Shown here: positions 15,619 through 24,446 of the stretch, piece by piece
How positions within the stretch are numbered: position 1 is the stretch's first letter
Layout: each line of letters begins with the position of its first letter
Assembly: GCF_014874065.1 (NCBI RefSeq)
Contig: NZ_JADBEE010000001.1
Location: forward strand, 1,178,001 to 1,242,000
DNA length: 64,000 nt
Origin: Nesterenkonia halotolerans
Lineage (GTDB): Bacteria > Actinomycetota > Actinomycetes > Actinomycetales > Micrococcaceae
Direction: 5' to 3'
Translations under genes and position numbers: made by a program
The notes under the pieces: model-generated
What the model saw: the letters and a program-made list of their open reading frames with translations, nothing else
What the model was told of the DNA's origin: nothing
The model's database searches: none

Positions 15619-18600
15619 GGCTGGGTCACCTGTTTCGTGTTCTCGCACAGCGGGCAGAGCGCTCCCACCAGACAGCGCTGCTGATTCGGCGCATGATAGG
15701 CGGCGAACTCGGATCCGGACATGGCGCGGGCAGCCTGGGTCAGCTGCTCCAGCGGCCAGCTGTCATCGGCTCCCAGCGGAGGCTGTTCCTGGAGATCCAG
15801 CTTGGCCACGGTGGTTCCCACGTGCAGCAGGGCTGCACCGCGTCCTGGTGACGGGGCGGTAGTGGTTGCTGGATCACCGTCTTCGGTGGCCCCGGCAGCT
15901 TCGGCGAGCGCCTGGTCCACCGCCCCTAGCGCCACCAGCAGCTGATAGGACCCGAGCTGCCCGTGGGTGGGAATCTCCGTCTTGACTGGCTTGTGCTTGC
16001 CGGTCTTCAGGTCGATCACGAAGAGCTCGCCGTTCTCGGTGCGCTCCACCCGGTCGATCACTCCGCGGATCAGGACTGATCGCGTCTCTGTCTCTGTCCT
16101 TGTCTCTCCCCAGGCTTCAGCCGCCCCCGCCTCAGACCCGCCCGCCTCTGTCCCACCCGGCGCGTCGGCCTGGCCCACCGGGATCTCGAGGCTTGCCTCC
16201 ACCTGCAGCTCTCGGGCGATGACTTGGCGGCCTTCGCGCTCGGCGTGCCCGAAGTAGCCCGCGAGCTTCTTCAGCATCACCTGAGCGCGGCTGCGGTCCT
16301 TCTCGGTCTCCCAGCCCTCTTCGCGGCCCAGGCCGTCCCAGCGCTCGTCGAGCTCCTGGTTCAGGACTTCGACCCGGGTCTCTGTGGGATGATGCTCAGC
16401 GATCTCGTGGATCAGTGATCCGAGCATGCGGCTGAAGTCGGTGGCCTCCACTCCCCCGGCCGCGCCGGTGAACCACTGCAGCGGAGACTCGATGGCGTTC
16501 TGCACCGAGGAGGGCGACACGCGCACGGTGTCCTTAGGGCCGAGCAGGGGTTCGGTGGTGCTGAGCTCTGGCAGGCCCCACCAGGTGCTGGGTTCCGCTC
16601 CGGTGAGGCCTCCCTCGGCCAGCACCGAGAGAGCTCGGGCCGCGGCTTCGCACTGGATCTGCGCGCTCGCGTCTGCGGAGCCGGTCAAGGCTGAGGCGGT
16701 GGCGTCCGGGGTTTCGACATTCCGGGCCTGGCCGGGGTCACTCGGAGCCGGATAAGCGGCGTCGTCGTCGAGCTCGGCCTGGATGCTGATCTCCAGGTGA
16801 CGGCGCAGCTCAGCGATCAGTCGGGGTGCGGTGATGGGCCGCGGGATCGCGGCGCTGCGGGCCTCACGCTCCCCAGGTGGGACCACCAGGTCCAGCAGCA
16901 GCGAGGGACTCTCCTCCTGGGCATGAACGGCCACCGCGTAGAGCCGGTTCTTGGCCCGGGAGACGGCGGAGGCGAAGAGCCGGTATTCGTCCTGCAGCAC
17001 GTTCATCCGCTTGACCAGCAGCGATTGGGCCGACGCCTCCGCCCGTCCCTCGACCACGTCCACCAGGTGCCCGCTGCCCAGCAGCTGGCCGCGGGGGTTC
17101 AGATTGGGCCAGGCGCCCTCCTGAAGACCGGCGAGGATGACTGTGTCGAATTCCCGGCCCGCGGCACTGGCGGGGGTGAGCACCTCGATGGCGGCGTCCC
17201 CGGCCGAGGTCTTCGCCAGGGTGTCCATGGGAAGTTCGAGACGTTCGATATGGTCCACGAAGCTCAGCGCGGAGGCTCCGGGGTTCTGGTCCGAGAACCG
17301 TTCGGCCGCCTGGAACAGCGCCATCACGGCGTCGAGGTCCTGATCGGCACGGCGACCTTCGGCACTGGCGCGGCGGGTCAGGCCTGCCCAGTGTCGGCTG
17401 ACATCGGCGGCGTTCCAGATCTCCCAGAGCAGCTCCTCCGGTCCCACCGAGGGAGAGGACGCGGCCCGGCCGGCGGCCAGCATCGCCGCGACTCGGAGCA
17501 GGCCGCGGGTCAGGTGCTGGAAGCGGCTCTGCGAGCTGACCGCTTGGAAGACCGGATCGTTGGCGTCGTTCGCGGCGACGACCAGCAGGTCATCCGAGCT
17601 GCGCGGCTCCACCGGAGCTTCCGCCGCACCCGGGCCCTCCGGCTCGACACCTGCGTCGTTCATTGCCTGCCGGATCCGACGGCGTTCCTGGCCGCGCAGC
17701 ACCTGGCGCAGGCTGCGCAGGGTCATGGAGTCGGTCTCGCCATAGCGGCTGGTCAGCAGCGCCAGCACCTCCGGAAGCGTCACCGCCTCGGGGTGGTCAC
17801 CGTCTCCGCGGTCGGCGTCGGCGTCTAGGGCAGGTGTGTGGTGGGCGGCGACGAGTCGCAGCACTCGCAGCAAGGGAGCCACGGCCGGTTCCTGGTTGAG
17901 GATGACGTCACTCATGGACTGGCGGACCGGAACGCCCTGGGTCTGGAACATCCGGACCAGGCGCTGCAGCAGCGCGCCGTTGCGCGCGATGACGGCGATC
18001 TGATCGAAGGGCACGTTGTGCCGGTGATGCCGATCGAGCACCTCCTGCAGGACGAACTGCTCGGCGAGGTAGTCTCCGGGGACGATCTCCACGGCGCAGG
18101 AGCCGGCCGTTCCTTCCAGCGTCTCCTCCTCCGCCGGTTCCGCGGGTGCCTCGTTGAGCAGCTCCAGCCAGCGCTGGCGTGGCTGCTGGGGCCCTGCCGG
18201 GGCGATCCGGCGCAGGGCTCTGGCGTAGGCCTTGCCGACATTGGGCGCGATCCGGTGATTGTGCTCGAGGACCATCACGTGCGGATCGACGCCGGGCAAC
18301 CCACCATGTGAATCGGGGGTCATGGACCCGGAGATGCTGCGCCGGATGATGCCGTCGATCTCGGCGTCGGTCTCCGGGTTGAGCCCCAGCACGCTGTCTG
18401 CGGTGACCCGGCGCGGCGGCACGGTCCAGCTGCGCAGCTTGTCCGGGCGGGCTCCGCGGAAGCCCTGGACGGCGGTCTCGGCATTGGCGAAGGCCAGCAC
18501 GTCGGCACCGGCGCCGATCAGCCGCAGCAGCCGGTAAACGGAGGGAGTGGCCTCCTGGAGGTCATCGACGACGATCCGGCGCAGCCGCGCCCGCTCGGTC

Positions 18601-19319
18601 TCGAGGAACTCGGGGTTCTCCTCGAGCAGGTTGCAGGCCTCGTTGATCAGCCCCGCCGGGTCGAACGCGTCGGCGTTGGCACCGGCGTCGAGGTCCTCGC
18701 GGTAGCGCTCATAGAGCTCCGCCGCGGAAGCCCACTCGGGGCGGCGGCACTGTTCGGCGAGGCCACGCAGCTGCTCCGGGGAGACCCCGTACTCTGCGGC
18801 GCGATCGAAGAGTTCGCGGATCTCCTTGCGGAACCCGTCGGTGCCTGCCGCCTCTTGCAGCGCGGCCGGCCACTCGATCAGCGGAATGCCGCTGGAGGCG
18901 TCCTGGGCCAGCAGCTCACGGATGATGCTGTCCTGCTCCGCCCCGGAGAGCAGCCGCGGCCGACGGGCACGGAAGGTCAGGATCTCCCGGCGACGGGCCT
19001 CTCCGAGCAGCCAGAAGGCGTAGGAGGAGAACGAGCGCGAGGGCTGTTCGGAGAGTGACCCTCCGCGGGCGCTGGTGTCGCGCACCGCCCAGCCAGATTC
19101 GATGCGGTCCCTCAGCGTCGCTGAGGTGGCGCGGGTGGGTGAGAGCAGCAGCAGCCGAGAGGAGTCCTGGCCGGATTCCAGGTGGCGCAGCGCCAGCTCC
19201 GTGGCCAGCGTCGACTTCCCGCTGCCGGGGCCTCCGAAGCTGAGGATCGGCCCATGTCCAGCGTGATCCGCGGCGGCGAGCACCTGTTGCTGAGACTCAT
19301 CGAACTCCATGGGCCTCAT
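15615..19319 (-). CDS. adnA: AdnA subunit of the AdnAB helicase-nuclease
   Basis: 1234 residues. Walker A GGPGSGKST lies at about residues 29-37, followed by helicase motifs. A C-terminal nuclease domain holds GVIDRVE, VIDLKTGK and GQLGSYQLL. The very C-terminus has three Cys (CLVGALCPLC) reminiscent of the iron-staple cysteines in AddB-like nucleases, but I do not see the fourth upstream Cys. The gene order adnA-adnB with a 4-bp overlap matches mycobacteria. It starts 54 bp from a divergent exonuclease gene; an alternative start is ATG 19310. The protein works with AdnB in DNA end resection and takes the place of RecBCD. Confidence 0.88.
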   Translation of the reverse strand: MRPMEFDESQQQVLAAADHAGHGPILSFGGPGSGKSTLATELALRHLESGQDSSRLLLLSPTRATSATLRDRIESGWAVRDTSARGGSLSEQPSRSFSSYAFWLLGEARRREILTFRARRPRLLSGAEQDSIIRELLAQDASSGIPLIEWPAALQEAAGTDGFRKEIRELFDRAAEYGVSPEQLRGLAEQCRRPEWASAAELYERYREDLDAGANADAFDPAGLINEACNLLEENPEFLETERARLRRIVVDDLQEATPSVYRLLRLIGAGADVLAFANAETAVQGFRGARPDKLRSWTVPPRRVTADSVLGLNPETDAEIDGIIRRSISGSMTPDSHGGLPGVDPHVMVLEHNHRIAPNVGKAYARALRRIAPAGPQQPRQRWLELLNEAPAEPAEEETLEGTAGSCAVEIVPGDYLAEQFVLQEVLDRHHRHNVPFDQIAVIARNGALLQRLVRMFQTQGVPVRQSMSDVILNQEPAVAPLLRVLRLVAAHHTPALDADADRGDGDHPEAVTLPEVLALLTSRYGETDSMTLRSLRQVLRGQERRRIRQAMNDAGVEPEGPGAAEAPVEPRSSDDLLVVAANDANDPVFQAVSSQSRFQHLTRGLLRVAAMLAAGRAASSPSVGPEELLWEIWNAADVSRHWAGLTRRASAEGRRADQDLDAVMALFQAAERFSDQNPGASALSFVDHIERLELPMDTLAKTSAGDAAIEVLTPASAAGREFDTVILAGLQEGAWPNLNPRGQLLGSGHLVDVVEGRAEASAQSLLVKRMNVLQDEYRLFASAVSRAKNRLYAVAVHAQEESPSLLLDLVVPPGEREARSAAIPRPITAPRLIAELRRHLEISIQAELDDDAAYPAPSDPGQARNVETPDATASALTGSADASAQIQCEAAARALSVLAEGGLTGAEPSTWWGLPELSTTEPLLGPKDTVRVSPSSVQNAIESPLQWFTGAAGGVEATDFSRMLGSLIHEIAEHHPTETRVEVLNQELDERWDGLGREEGWETEKDRSRAQVMLKKLAGYFGHAEREGRQVIARELQVEASLEIPVGQADAPGGTEAGGSEAGAAEAWGETRTETETRSVLIRGVIDRVERTENGELFVIDLKTGKHKPVKTEIPTHGQLGSYQLLVALGAVDQALAEAAGATEDGDPATTTAPSPGRGAALLHVGTTVAKLDLQEQPPLGADDSWPLEQLTQAARAMSGSEFAAYHAPNQQRCLVGALCPLCENTKQVTQP

Positions 19320-19361
19320 TCAATCAGAGGGGGCGGACACGGCCATGTCCCACCCGCGCGC

Positions 19362-19367
19362 TACCGT
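19362..19367 (+). promoter_or_regulatory. -10 hexamer TACCGT, leaderless start
   Basis: TACCGT ends 6 nt before the ATG at 19374. TAGTGT at 19367-19372 is an alternative but lies too close. Confidence 0.4.
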
Positions 19368-19373
19368 AGTGTC

Positions 19374-20156
19374 ATGGCCGAGACTCCCGCTCTCTTCGAG
19401 ATCACCCCCAGCACCGACTCCTGGCACACCCGGCGTCGCGTCGGCTTCGACCTGGAGACCACCTCCCGGGACCCGCGCGTGGCTCGCATCGTCTCGGCCG
19501 CGCTGGTGATCTTCGATGCCGAGGTGGAACGCGACCCCCTGCTCGAGACCACCTCGGCGCTCGGTGCGGCTCCCACCCCGGGACCGCCTGAGCGGATCGT
19601 GCGCACGCGGGAATGGCTGGTGGACCCTGGGGTGGAGATCCCAGCCGAGACCACCGCCATCCATGGGATCTCCACAGAGTACGCCCAGGCCAACGGTCAG
19701 CCGGCGGCCGAGGCAGTGGCCCAGATCACCACGGCTCTGGCGCAGGAGTTCGCGGAGGGCAACGCCGTGGTGGTGATGAACGCTCCCTATGACTTCACCG
19801 TGCTGAAGTACGAGGCCGAGCGGCACGGAGTGGAGTTCCCGGAGCCGGCGGGGATCATCGACCCGCTGGTGATCGACAAACAGGTGGACAAGTATCGTCG
19901 CGGAAAGCGCACGCTGAGTCATATGTGCACCCACTATGAGGTGGAGCTCGACGGCGCCCACTCCGCGGCCCCGGATGCCTGGGCCGCTGTGGAGGTGGCC
20001 GGTTGTCAGGCGGAGCGGTTCCCCCAGCTGCAGATTCCCGCCCCCGAGCTGCACCGGCTGCAGGCGGAGTGGAAGGTCGATCAGTCGGCGGACCTGCAAG
20101 AGTACCTGCGCCGCACCCGTCCCGACGCTGAGGTCAGCCCGGCCTGGCCGGTGTGA
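19374..20156 (+). CDS. DnaQ-like 3'-5' exonuclease (DEDDh)
   Basis: 260 residues. Exonuclease motifs: GFDLETTS (Asp-Glu, about residues 24-31), NAPYDFTVL (Asp, about residue 140) and HSAAPDAWAA (His-x4-Asp), completing DEDDh. Domain size and sequence resemble the epsilon-like exonucleases found singly in actinobacteria rather than replicative DnaQ. There is no GIY-YIG or helicase fusion. It is divergent from adnA, which suits a repair role. The last 23 bp overlap the end of the opposing FGE gene. A reading frame open from 19182 is ignored because the family N-terminus begins at MAETPALF. Confidence 0.88.
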   Translation: MAETPALFEITPSTDSWHTRRRVGFDLETTSRDPRVARIVSAALVIFDAEVERDPLLETTSALGAAPTPGPPERIVRTREWLVDPGVEIPAETTAIHGISTEYAQANGQPAAEAVAQITTALAQEFAEGNAVVVMNAPYDFTVLKYEAERHGVEFPEPAGIIDPLVIDKQVDKYRRGKRTLSHMCTHYEVELDGAHSAAPDAWAAVEVAGCQAERFPQLQIPAPELHRLQAEWKVDQSADLQEYLRRTRPDAEVSPAWPV

Positions 20157-21108
20157 ACGCCAGCCTGAATCCGGTGTGGCCCAGCGAGCTGTCGGCGGAG
20201 GCTGAGGTTCGCGCCGAGGTGCGGTAGCGCCGGCAGTACGAGCTGTGGCACATATAGGACCCGCCGCGCATCACCGGATCGGCAGTCGCGCCGTTGAACG
20301 TTGACGCCGTCCACTCCCAGACGTTGCCGGTGGTGTTGTAGAGCCCGAATCCGTTGGGCTCGAAGGAGGTCACCGGCTTCGTGCCCACCTCCCCGGCGAC
20401 TCCCTCGGGGAACTCGCCCGGGAAGATGTTCATCCGGCGCTGTCCCTCGGGATCGCGGACGTTCCCCCAGGGATAGGTCTGCTGGTCCAGTCCACCGCGA
20501 GAGGCGTACTCCCACTCCTCCTCGTGAGGAAGCCGGGCCCCCACCCAGGCGGCGTAGGCCAGCGCATCGCGCTGAGACACCTGGGTGACCGGGTGGTCCT
20601 CGCGGCCCCGCGCAGTGGAGCCAGCTCCCTCGGGAGCGAACCAGCAGGCGCCGAGCACCTGCCGCCACCAGGGCGTGGAGGCCACCGGTGCTGGCATCCG
20701 GTCCCGCATCTCCGGGGCGAGCAGCCCCTGGAAGACCAGGGAATCGCCGTACTTCTCGGCATCGGTGACATGACCCGTGGCGTGCACGAATCGAGCGAAC
20801 TCGGCCACCGTGACCGCGGTGGCGCTGATCGCGAAGGACTCGACGCGGACCATGCGCACGGGTCCCTCACCGTCCGCGGGGTAGGCCAGGGCCTCCTCGC
20901 TGCCTATCCGGAATTCTGCCGCGCCGAGCCCGATGAGTTGCAGCTCCCCTGCCGCGCTGGCGGCCAGCTCAGCGACCACTGCGGCCTTCGCGGCAGCATC
21001 CGTGGTGGGGCTGGCCGGCGTCGTCGTTCGCTTGGTCTCTCTGGAGGGTGGTGTCCGGCTGGGACCGCAGCAGGCACCGGCTGTGGGTCCCGTCTCAGGG
21101 TTGCTCAT
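20134..21108 (-). CDS. Formylglycine-generating enzyme (sulfatase maturase)
   Basis: 324 residues from ATG 21108, preceded by GGAGG at good spacing. The FGE-sulfatase domain covers about residues 50-320, with the Cu(I)-binding/catalytic cysteines in GGSYMCHSSYCRRYRTSAR near the C-terminus. It oxidises the Cys of CxPxR in sulfatases to formylglycine. The gene is divergent from the choline-sulfatase gene (152 bp between starts), its likely client. Unusually, the protein's own N-terminus reads ACCGPSR (residues 12-18), itself a perfect CxPxR sequence. The C-terminus overlaps the convergent exonuclease gene by 23 bp. Confidence 0.92.
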   Translation of the reverse strand: MSNPETGPTAGACCGPSRTPPSRETKRTTTPASPTTDAAAKAAVVAELAASAAGELQLIGLGAAEFRIGSEEALAYPADGEGPVRMVRVESFAISATAVTVAEFARFVHATGHVTDAEKYGDSLVFQGLLAPEMRDRMPAPVASTPWWRQVLGACWFAPEGAGSTARGREDHPVTQVSQRDALAYAAWVGARLPHEEEWEYASRGGLDQQTYPWGNVRDPEGQRRMNIFPGEFPEGVAGEVGTKPVTSFEPNGFGLYNTTGNVWEWTASTFNGATADPVMRGGSYMCHSSYCRRYRTSARTSASADSSLGHTGFRLAFTPARPG

Positions 21109-21260
21109 GCGGCTGACCTCCTGATGTTCGGCTGCGTCTAGCGGATAGCCGGGGTTGCTGGGTGGGTGCTGAAAATGACCTGTAGCCTGGCCGAGCGTGC
21201 CTCTTGCACTCATGTACGCGAATGCCCATTCCAGTGCTCACCACGAAGGAGGGACACACT

Positions 21261-22886
21261 ATGTCTGACCCACAGAACATCTCACACCACACCGGAACCG
21301 TGTCTCCACCGGAGCACTCGTCCACCGTCTCGCCCCCGCCCAGCGTCTCACCTCCGAACATCGTGGTCATCCAGGCTGATCAGATGGCCGCCCAGGCTCT
21401 CGGTGCCTACGGCGACGACGCCGCGAAGACCCCGCACATCGATGCCCTTGCCGAGCAGGGCGCCGTCTTCGACCGCGCCTACTGCAATTCTCCGCTGTGC
21501 GCCCCGTCGCGCGCCTCGATGATGACCGGTGTCATGCCCTCGGAGCTTGGCTGCTTCGACAACGGCGATGACTTCCCCTCCTCCGTGCCGACCTTCGCGC
21601 ATCGCCTGCGCCATGCCGGATACCACACCGCTCTGGTGGGCCGGATGCACTTCATCGGCGCGGACCAGCACCACGGATTCGAAGAGCGGCTGACCACCGA
21701 CGTCTACCCCGCTGACCTGGACATGGTCCCGGACTGGACGCTGCCGCTGGAGGAGAAGCTGCAGTGGTACCACGACGCCGACGCCGTCTTCACGGCAGGA
21801 GTCTCCAAGGCCTCGGTCCAGCAGGACTTCGACGACGAGGTGGGCTTCCGCAGTCTGCGCCACCTCAATGACCGGGTGCGCGCGAACCAGGCGGCGGCTG
21901 CCAAGGGAGAAGAGCAGCAGCCCTTCCTCCTGGTCAGCAGCTTCATCCACCCGCATGACCCCTATGAACCGCCGCAGGAGCACTGGGACCGGTTCGCCGA
22001 GGGTGAGATCCCGGACCCGATGCATCCCGAGGTGCCCGATGCCGCCGAGGATCCGCACAGCCACCGGCTGCGGGCGATGAGCGGCTTCGATCAGCGCTAC
22101 CCGGACATCGAGCAGGTCCGCAACGCCCGCCGCGCGTACTACGCAGCCGTGAGCTACATCGACGATCACGTGGGCAAGATCCGCGAGCGCCTGGAGACCC
22201 TGGGACTGCTCGAGAACACCGTGATCCTGGTGACCTCCGATCACGGGGACATGCTCGGCGAGAAGGGCCTCTGGTACAAGATGTCCCCCTACGAGCGCTC
22301 CTCCCGGGTGCCGATGATCGCCTATGGCCCCGAGCATCTCGTGCCCGCAGGCCGGTATCAGACCCCGGTCTCGCTGCTGGACCTGATGCCCACCCTGGTC
22401 GACCTCGCCGGGGCCCGGAAGACCGAGTCCGCCGGTGACTCTCTGCTGGAGATCGCCACGCGTGAGCAGGCCGGTGAGATCACGCCCGAAGACCGGCCCG
22501 TGGTCATCGAGTACCTGGCCGAGGGGACCTACCGGCCGCAGCTGACCCTGGTGCGCGGGCAGTACAAGTACGTGCTCTGCCCGGGTGACCCGGAGCAGCT
22601 GTTCGACCTGGTGTCTGACCCGGACGAGCTGCACAATGTGGCGAGTGAGGAGAAGCATGCCGGTCGGGTGGCCCAGCTCCACGGGGAGCTCGATGCCCGC
22701 TACGACCTGACCGCGCTGGAGTCCGGGATCCTGGCCAGCCAGGACCGACGCCGGCTGGTCGCCGAGGCGCTCTCCATGGGCAAGATCCGCGCCTTCGACC
22801 ACAACCCGGATCCGGAGCAGCGGTATGTGCGCGGCGACTTCTGGAGCTCACTGGAGTACGGCACGATCCGCGGCGGCAACCGCTGA
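21261..22886 (+). CDS. betC: Choline-sulfatase
   Basis: 541 residues. The sulfatase signature PLCAPSRASMMTG places the formylglycine precursor at Cys80. Metal ligands are expected at QADQ (about residues 38-41) and TSDHGDMLGEKGLWYK. A C-terminal choline-sulfatase tail (DRRRLVAEALSMG) is visible. There is no signal peptide, so it is cytosolic, as is its FGE. It hydrolyses choline-O-sulfate to choline and sulfate. The N-terminal 32 residues are a Ser/Pro/Thr-rich extension. Start ATG 21261 follows GGAGGGA. A long hairpin (22945-23005) lies downstream. The substrate is assigned from family likeness. Confidence 0.85.
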   Translation: MSDPQNISHHTGTVSPPEHSSTVSPPPSVSPPNIVVIQADQMAAQALGAYGDDAAKTPHIDALAEQGAVFDRAYCNSPLCAPSRASMMTGVMPSELGCFDNGDDFPSSVPTFAHRLRHAGYHTALVGRMHFIGADQHHGFEERLTTDVYPADLDMVPDWTLPLEEKLQWYHDADAVFTAGVSKASVQQDFDDEVGFRSLRHLNDRVRANQAAAAKGEEQQPFLLVSSFIHPHDPYEPPQEHWDRFAEGEIPDPMHPEVPDAAEDPHSHRLRAMSGFDQRYPDIEQVRNARRAYYAAVSYIDDHVGKIRERLETLGLLENTVILVTSDHGDMLGEKGLWYKMSPYERSSRVPMIAYGPEHLVPAGRYQTPVSLLDLMPTLVDLAGARKTESAGDSLLEIATREQAGEITPEDRPVVIEYLAEGTYRPQLTLVRGQYKYVLCPGDPEQLFDLVSDPDELHNVASEEKHAGRVAQLHGELDARYDLTALESGILASQDRRRLVAEALSMGKIRAFDHNPDPEQRYVRGDFWSSLEYGTIRGGNR

Positions 22887-22944
22887 GCTGACGCTCCCTG
22901 AGGGGCTAGCCTTGCGGCTGCTTCCGGGGGCCCGAGCACATCCC

Positions 22945-23005
22945 TGGGGCGACAACGGGCGGAATGATCGGGGAAAACCGGATCATTCCGCCCGTTTGTG
23001 CCCCA
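22945..23005. terminator. Long hairpin behind betC
   Basis: A 16-bp perfect stem (22954-22969 with 22981-22996, core ACGGGCGGAATGATC), an 11-nt loop and an outer 6-bp TGGGGC/GCCCCA stem with a 3x3 internal loop. No U-tract follows, so it is a non-canonical terminator or mRNA 3' protector. Confidence 0.6.
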
Positions 23006-23027
23006 CAGATGAGGGTGCCAGAGATGG

Positions 23028-23050
23028 GACGTCCGAGATTCGGGACGTCC
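23028..23050. promoter_or_regulatory. Repeated GGACGTCC palindromes, possible operator
   Basis: GGGACGTCC occurs twice, separated by GAGATTC. Each GGACGTCC is self-complementary, so the pair reads as a tandem operator about 50 bp ahead of the dehydrogenase start. Confidence 0.4.
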
Positions 23051-23084
23051 TGAGGCGCGGTGACTTTGGTGATTGCGCATTCGG

Positions 23085-23090
23085 TAAAGT
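23085..23090 (+). promoter_or_regulatory. -10 hexamer TAAAGT ahead of the dehydrogenase
   Basis: TAAAGT ends 8 nt before the ATG at 23099; TGACTT 18 bp further up is a weak -35. No Shine-Dalgarno is visible. Confidence 0.45.
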
Positions 23091-23098
23091 GCATCCCC

Positions 23099-24139
23099 AT
23101 GCGCGCAATAGTCATGTCCCAGACGCAGGCCCCGATGGAGGTCCGCGAGGTGCCTGATCCCACCCCGCCAGCGGCTGGGGTCGTGGTGGAGGTCCGCGCG
23201 ACCGGGCTCTGCGGCAGCGACTGGCATGCCTGGGCGGGCCATGAAGACCTCGCCCTCCCCCACGTGCCCGGCCATGAGCTCGCCGGCCTCATCTCAGCAG
23301 TCGGCCCCGAGGTGCAGAACTGGTCCGTGGGGGACCGCGTGACGGTCCCGTTCGTCTGCGGCTGCGGTGCCTGCGACTGGTGCCGCTCCGGCAACGCCCA
23401 GGTCTGCCCGGATCAGCAGCAGCCGGGGTTCACCCACTGGGGCTCATTCGCCGAGTCCGTCGCCCTCCACGCCGCGGACACCAACCTCGTGGCGATCCCG
23501 GAGACAGTCTCCTTCGAGGCGGCCGCGGCGCTGGGCTGCCGGTTCGCCACCGCCTACCGGGCGCTGACCGCGCGCGCCGAGGTGAAGCCCGCGGAGTGGG
23601 TCACCGTGGTGGGTGCTGGTGGTGTGGGACTGAGCGCTGTGATGATCGCGAAAGCACTTGGCGCCCAGGTGATCGCGGTGGATCGCAGCGCCCCGGCACT
23701 GGAGGCCGCTCAGCAGCTCGGCGCAGATCATGTGGTGCTTGCCGACGGGCGCGAGGTCCCGGATGCGGTGCGCGAGATCACCGGCGAGGGCAGCCAGGTC
23801 TCCATCGATGCGGTCGGCAGCGAGCAGACCTGCGCGACAGCCGTCCTGAGCCTGCGCCGCCGCGGCCGGCATGTCCAGATCGGACTGCTCCCCACGGAGT
23901 CGGGCCTGTCCCAGGTGCCGATGGCCCGGGCCATCGCCTGGGAGCTCGACCTCCTGGGAAGCCACGGCATGGCCGCGGTGGACTACCCCGGAATGCTCGG
24001 TCTCATCGCCAGCGGCGCACTGCGCCCGCAGGACCTGATCGACCGCGTGGTCGGGCTGCAGGAGGCCGCCGTGCTGCTGCCAGAGATGCAGCGCTCCGCG
24101 ACCCCGGGGATGACGATGATCAACCCGGGGATCGCGTGA
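23099..24139 (+). CDS. Zinc-dependent medium-chain alcohol dehydrogenase
   Basis: 346 residues from ATG 23099. The catalytic zinc region is GLCGSDWHAW and PGHELAG. The structural zinc lobe has four Cys in CGCGACDWCRSGNAQVC. The Rossmann loop GAGGVGLSAV precedes a helix ending in IAVDRS, so NAD is more likely than NADP. Substrate is unknown. Proximity to betC hints at choline or alcohol oxidation, but the intervening hairpin and separate promoter argue for an independent unit. An in-frame GTG at 23060 is rejected because it would precede the -10 hexamer. The start codon lies in a small hairpin (ATTGCGC / GCGCAAT). Confidence 0.85.
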   Translation: MRAIVMSQTQAPMEVREVPDPTPPAAGVVVEVRATGLCGSDWHAWAGHEDLALPHVPGHELAGLISAVGPEVQNWSVGDRVTVPFVCGCGACDWCRSGNAQVCPDQQQPGFTHWGSFAESVALHAADTNLVAIPETVSFEAAAALGCRFATAYRALTARAEVKPAEWVTVVGAGGVGLSAVMIAKALGAQVIAVDRSAPALEAAQQLGADHVVLADGREVPDAVREITGEGSQVSIDAVGSEQTCATAVLSLRRRGRHVQIGLLPTESGLSQVPMARAIAWELDLLGSHGMAAVDYPGMLGLIASGALRPQDLIDRVVGLQEAAVLLPEMQRSATPGMTMINPGIA

Positions 24140-24180
24140 TCAGGCTCAGATAGCGCCCACGTTGGAGTGATCGGATGTTG

Positions 24181-24387
24181 TCAATCGGAACTGCGCAGAG
24201 ACCATCCTCGCGTCACATTCTGACGAATCCGACGCAGTACCTCCCGGCCGCTCGCAGTCATCACCGTGGCCCCGATGGCAGCTACACATGCGCTCATGCA
24301 CAGCACGAAGGCCAGATTCTCCACCCCGGTGATCCGTGCGCCGATCACCAGAAGAGCGAAGATCAGCACAAAAAGTCCGGCTCGCAT
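24181..24387 (-). CDS. Small two-helix membrane protein
   Basis: 68 residues. A perfect AGGAGG sits 7 nt before the ATG at 24387. Two hydrophobic segments (about residues 3-19 and 25-46) are followed by a basic C-terminal tail with RRIRQNVTRGW. I recognise no family. The strong ribosome site and membrane character support a real gene. It lies 59 bp upstream of nothing co-oriented and is transcribed toward the dehydrogenase end. Confidence 0.65.
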   Translation of the reverse strand: MRAGLFVLIFALLVIGARITGVENLAFVLCMSACVAAIGATVMTASGREVLRRIRQNVTRGWSLRSSD

Positions 24388-24446
24388 CTCAGTACCTCCT
24401 GTCACCATCCCATGTGGGTCGACGGGGAATCCCTGCTTTTCGAATG

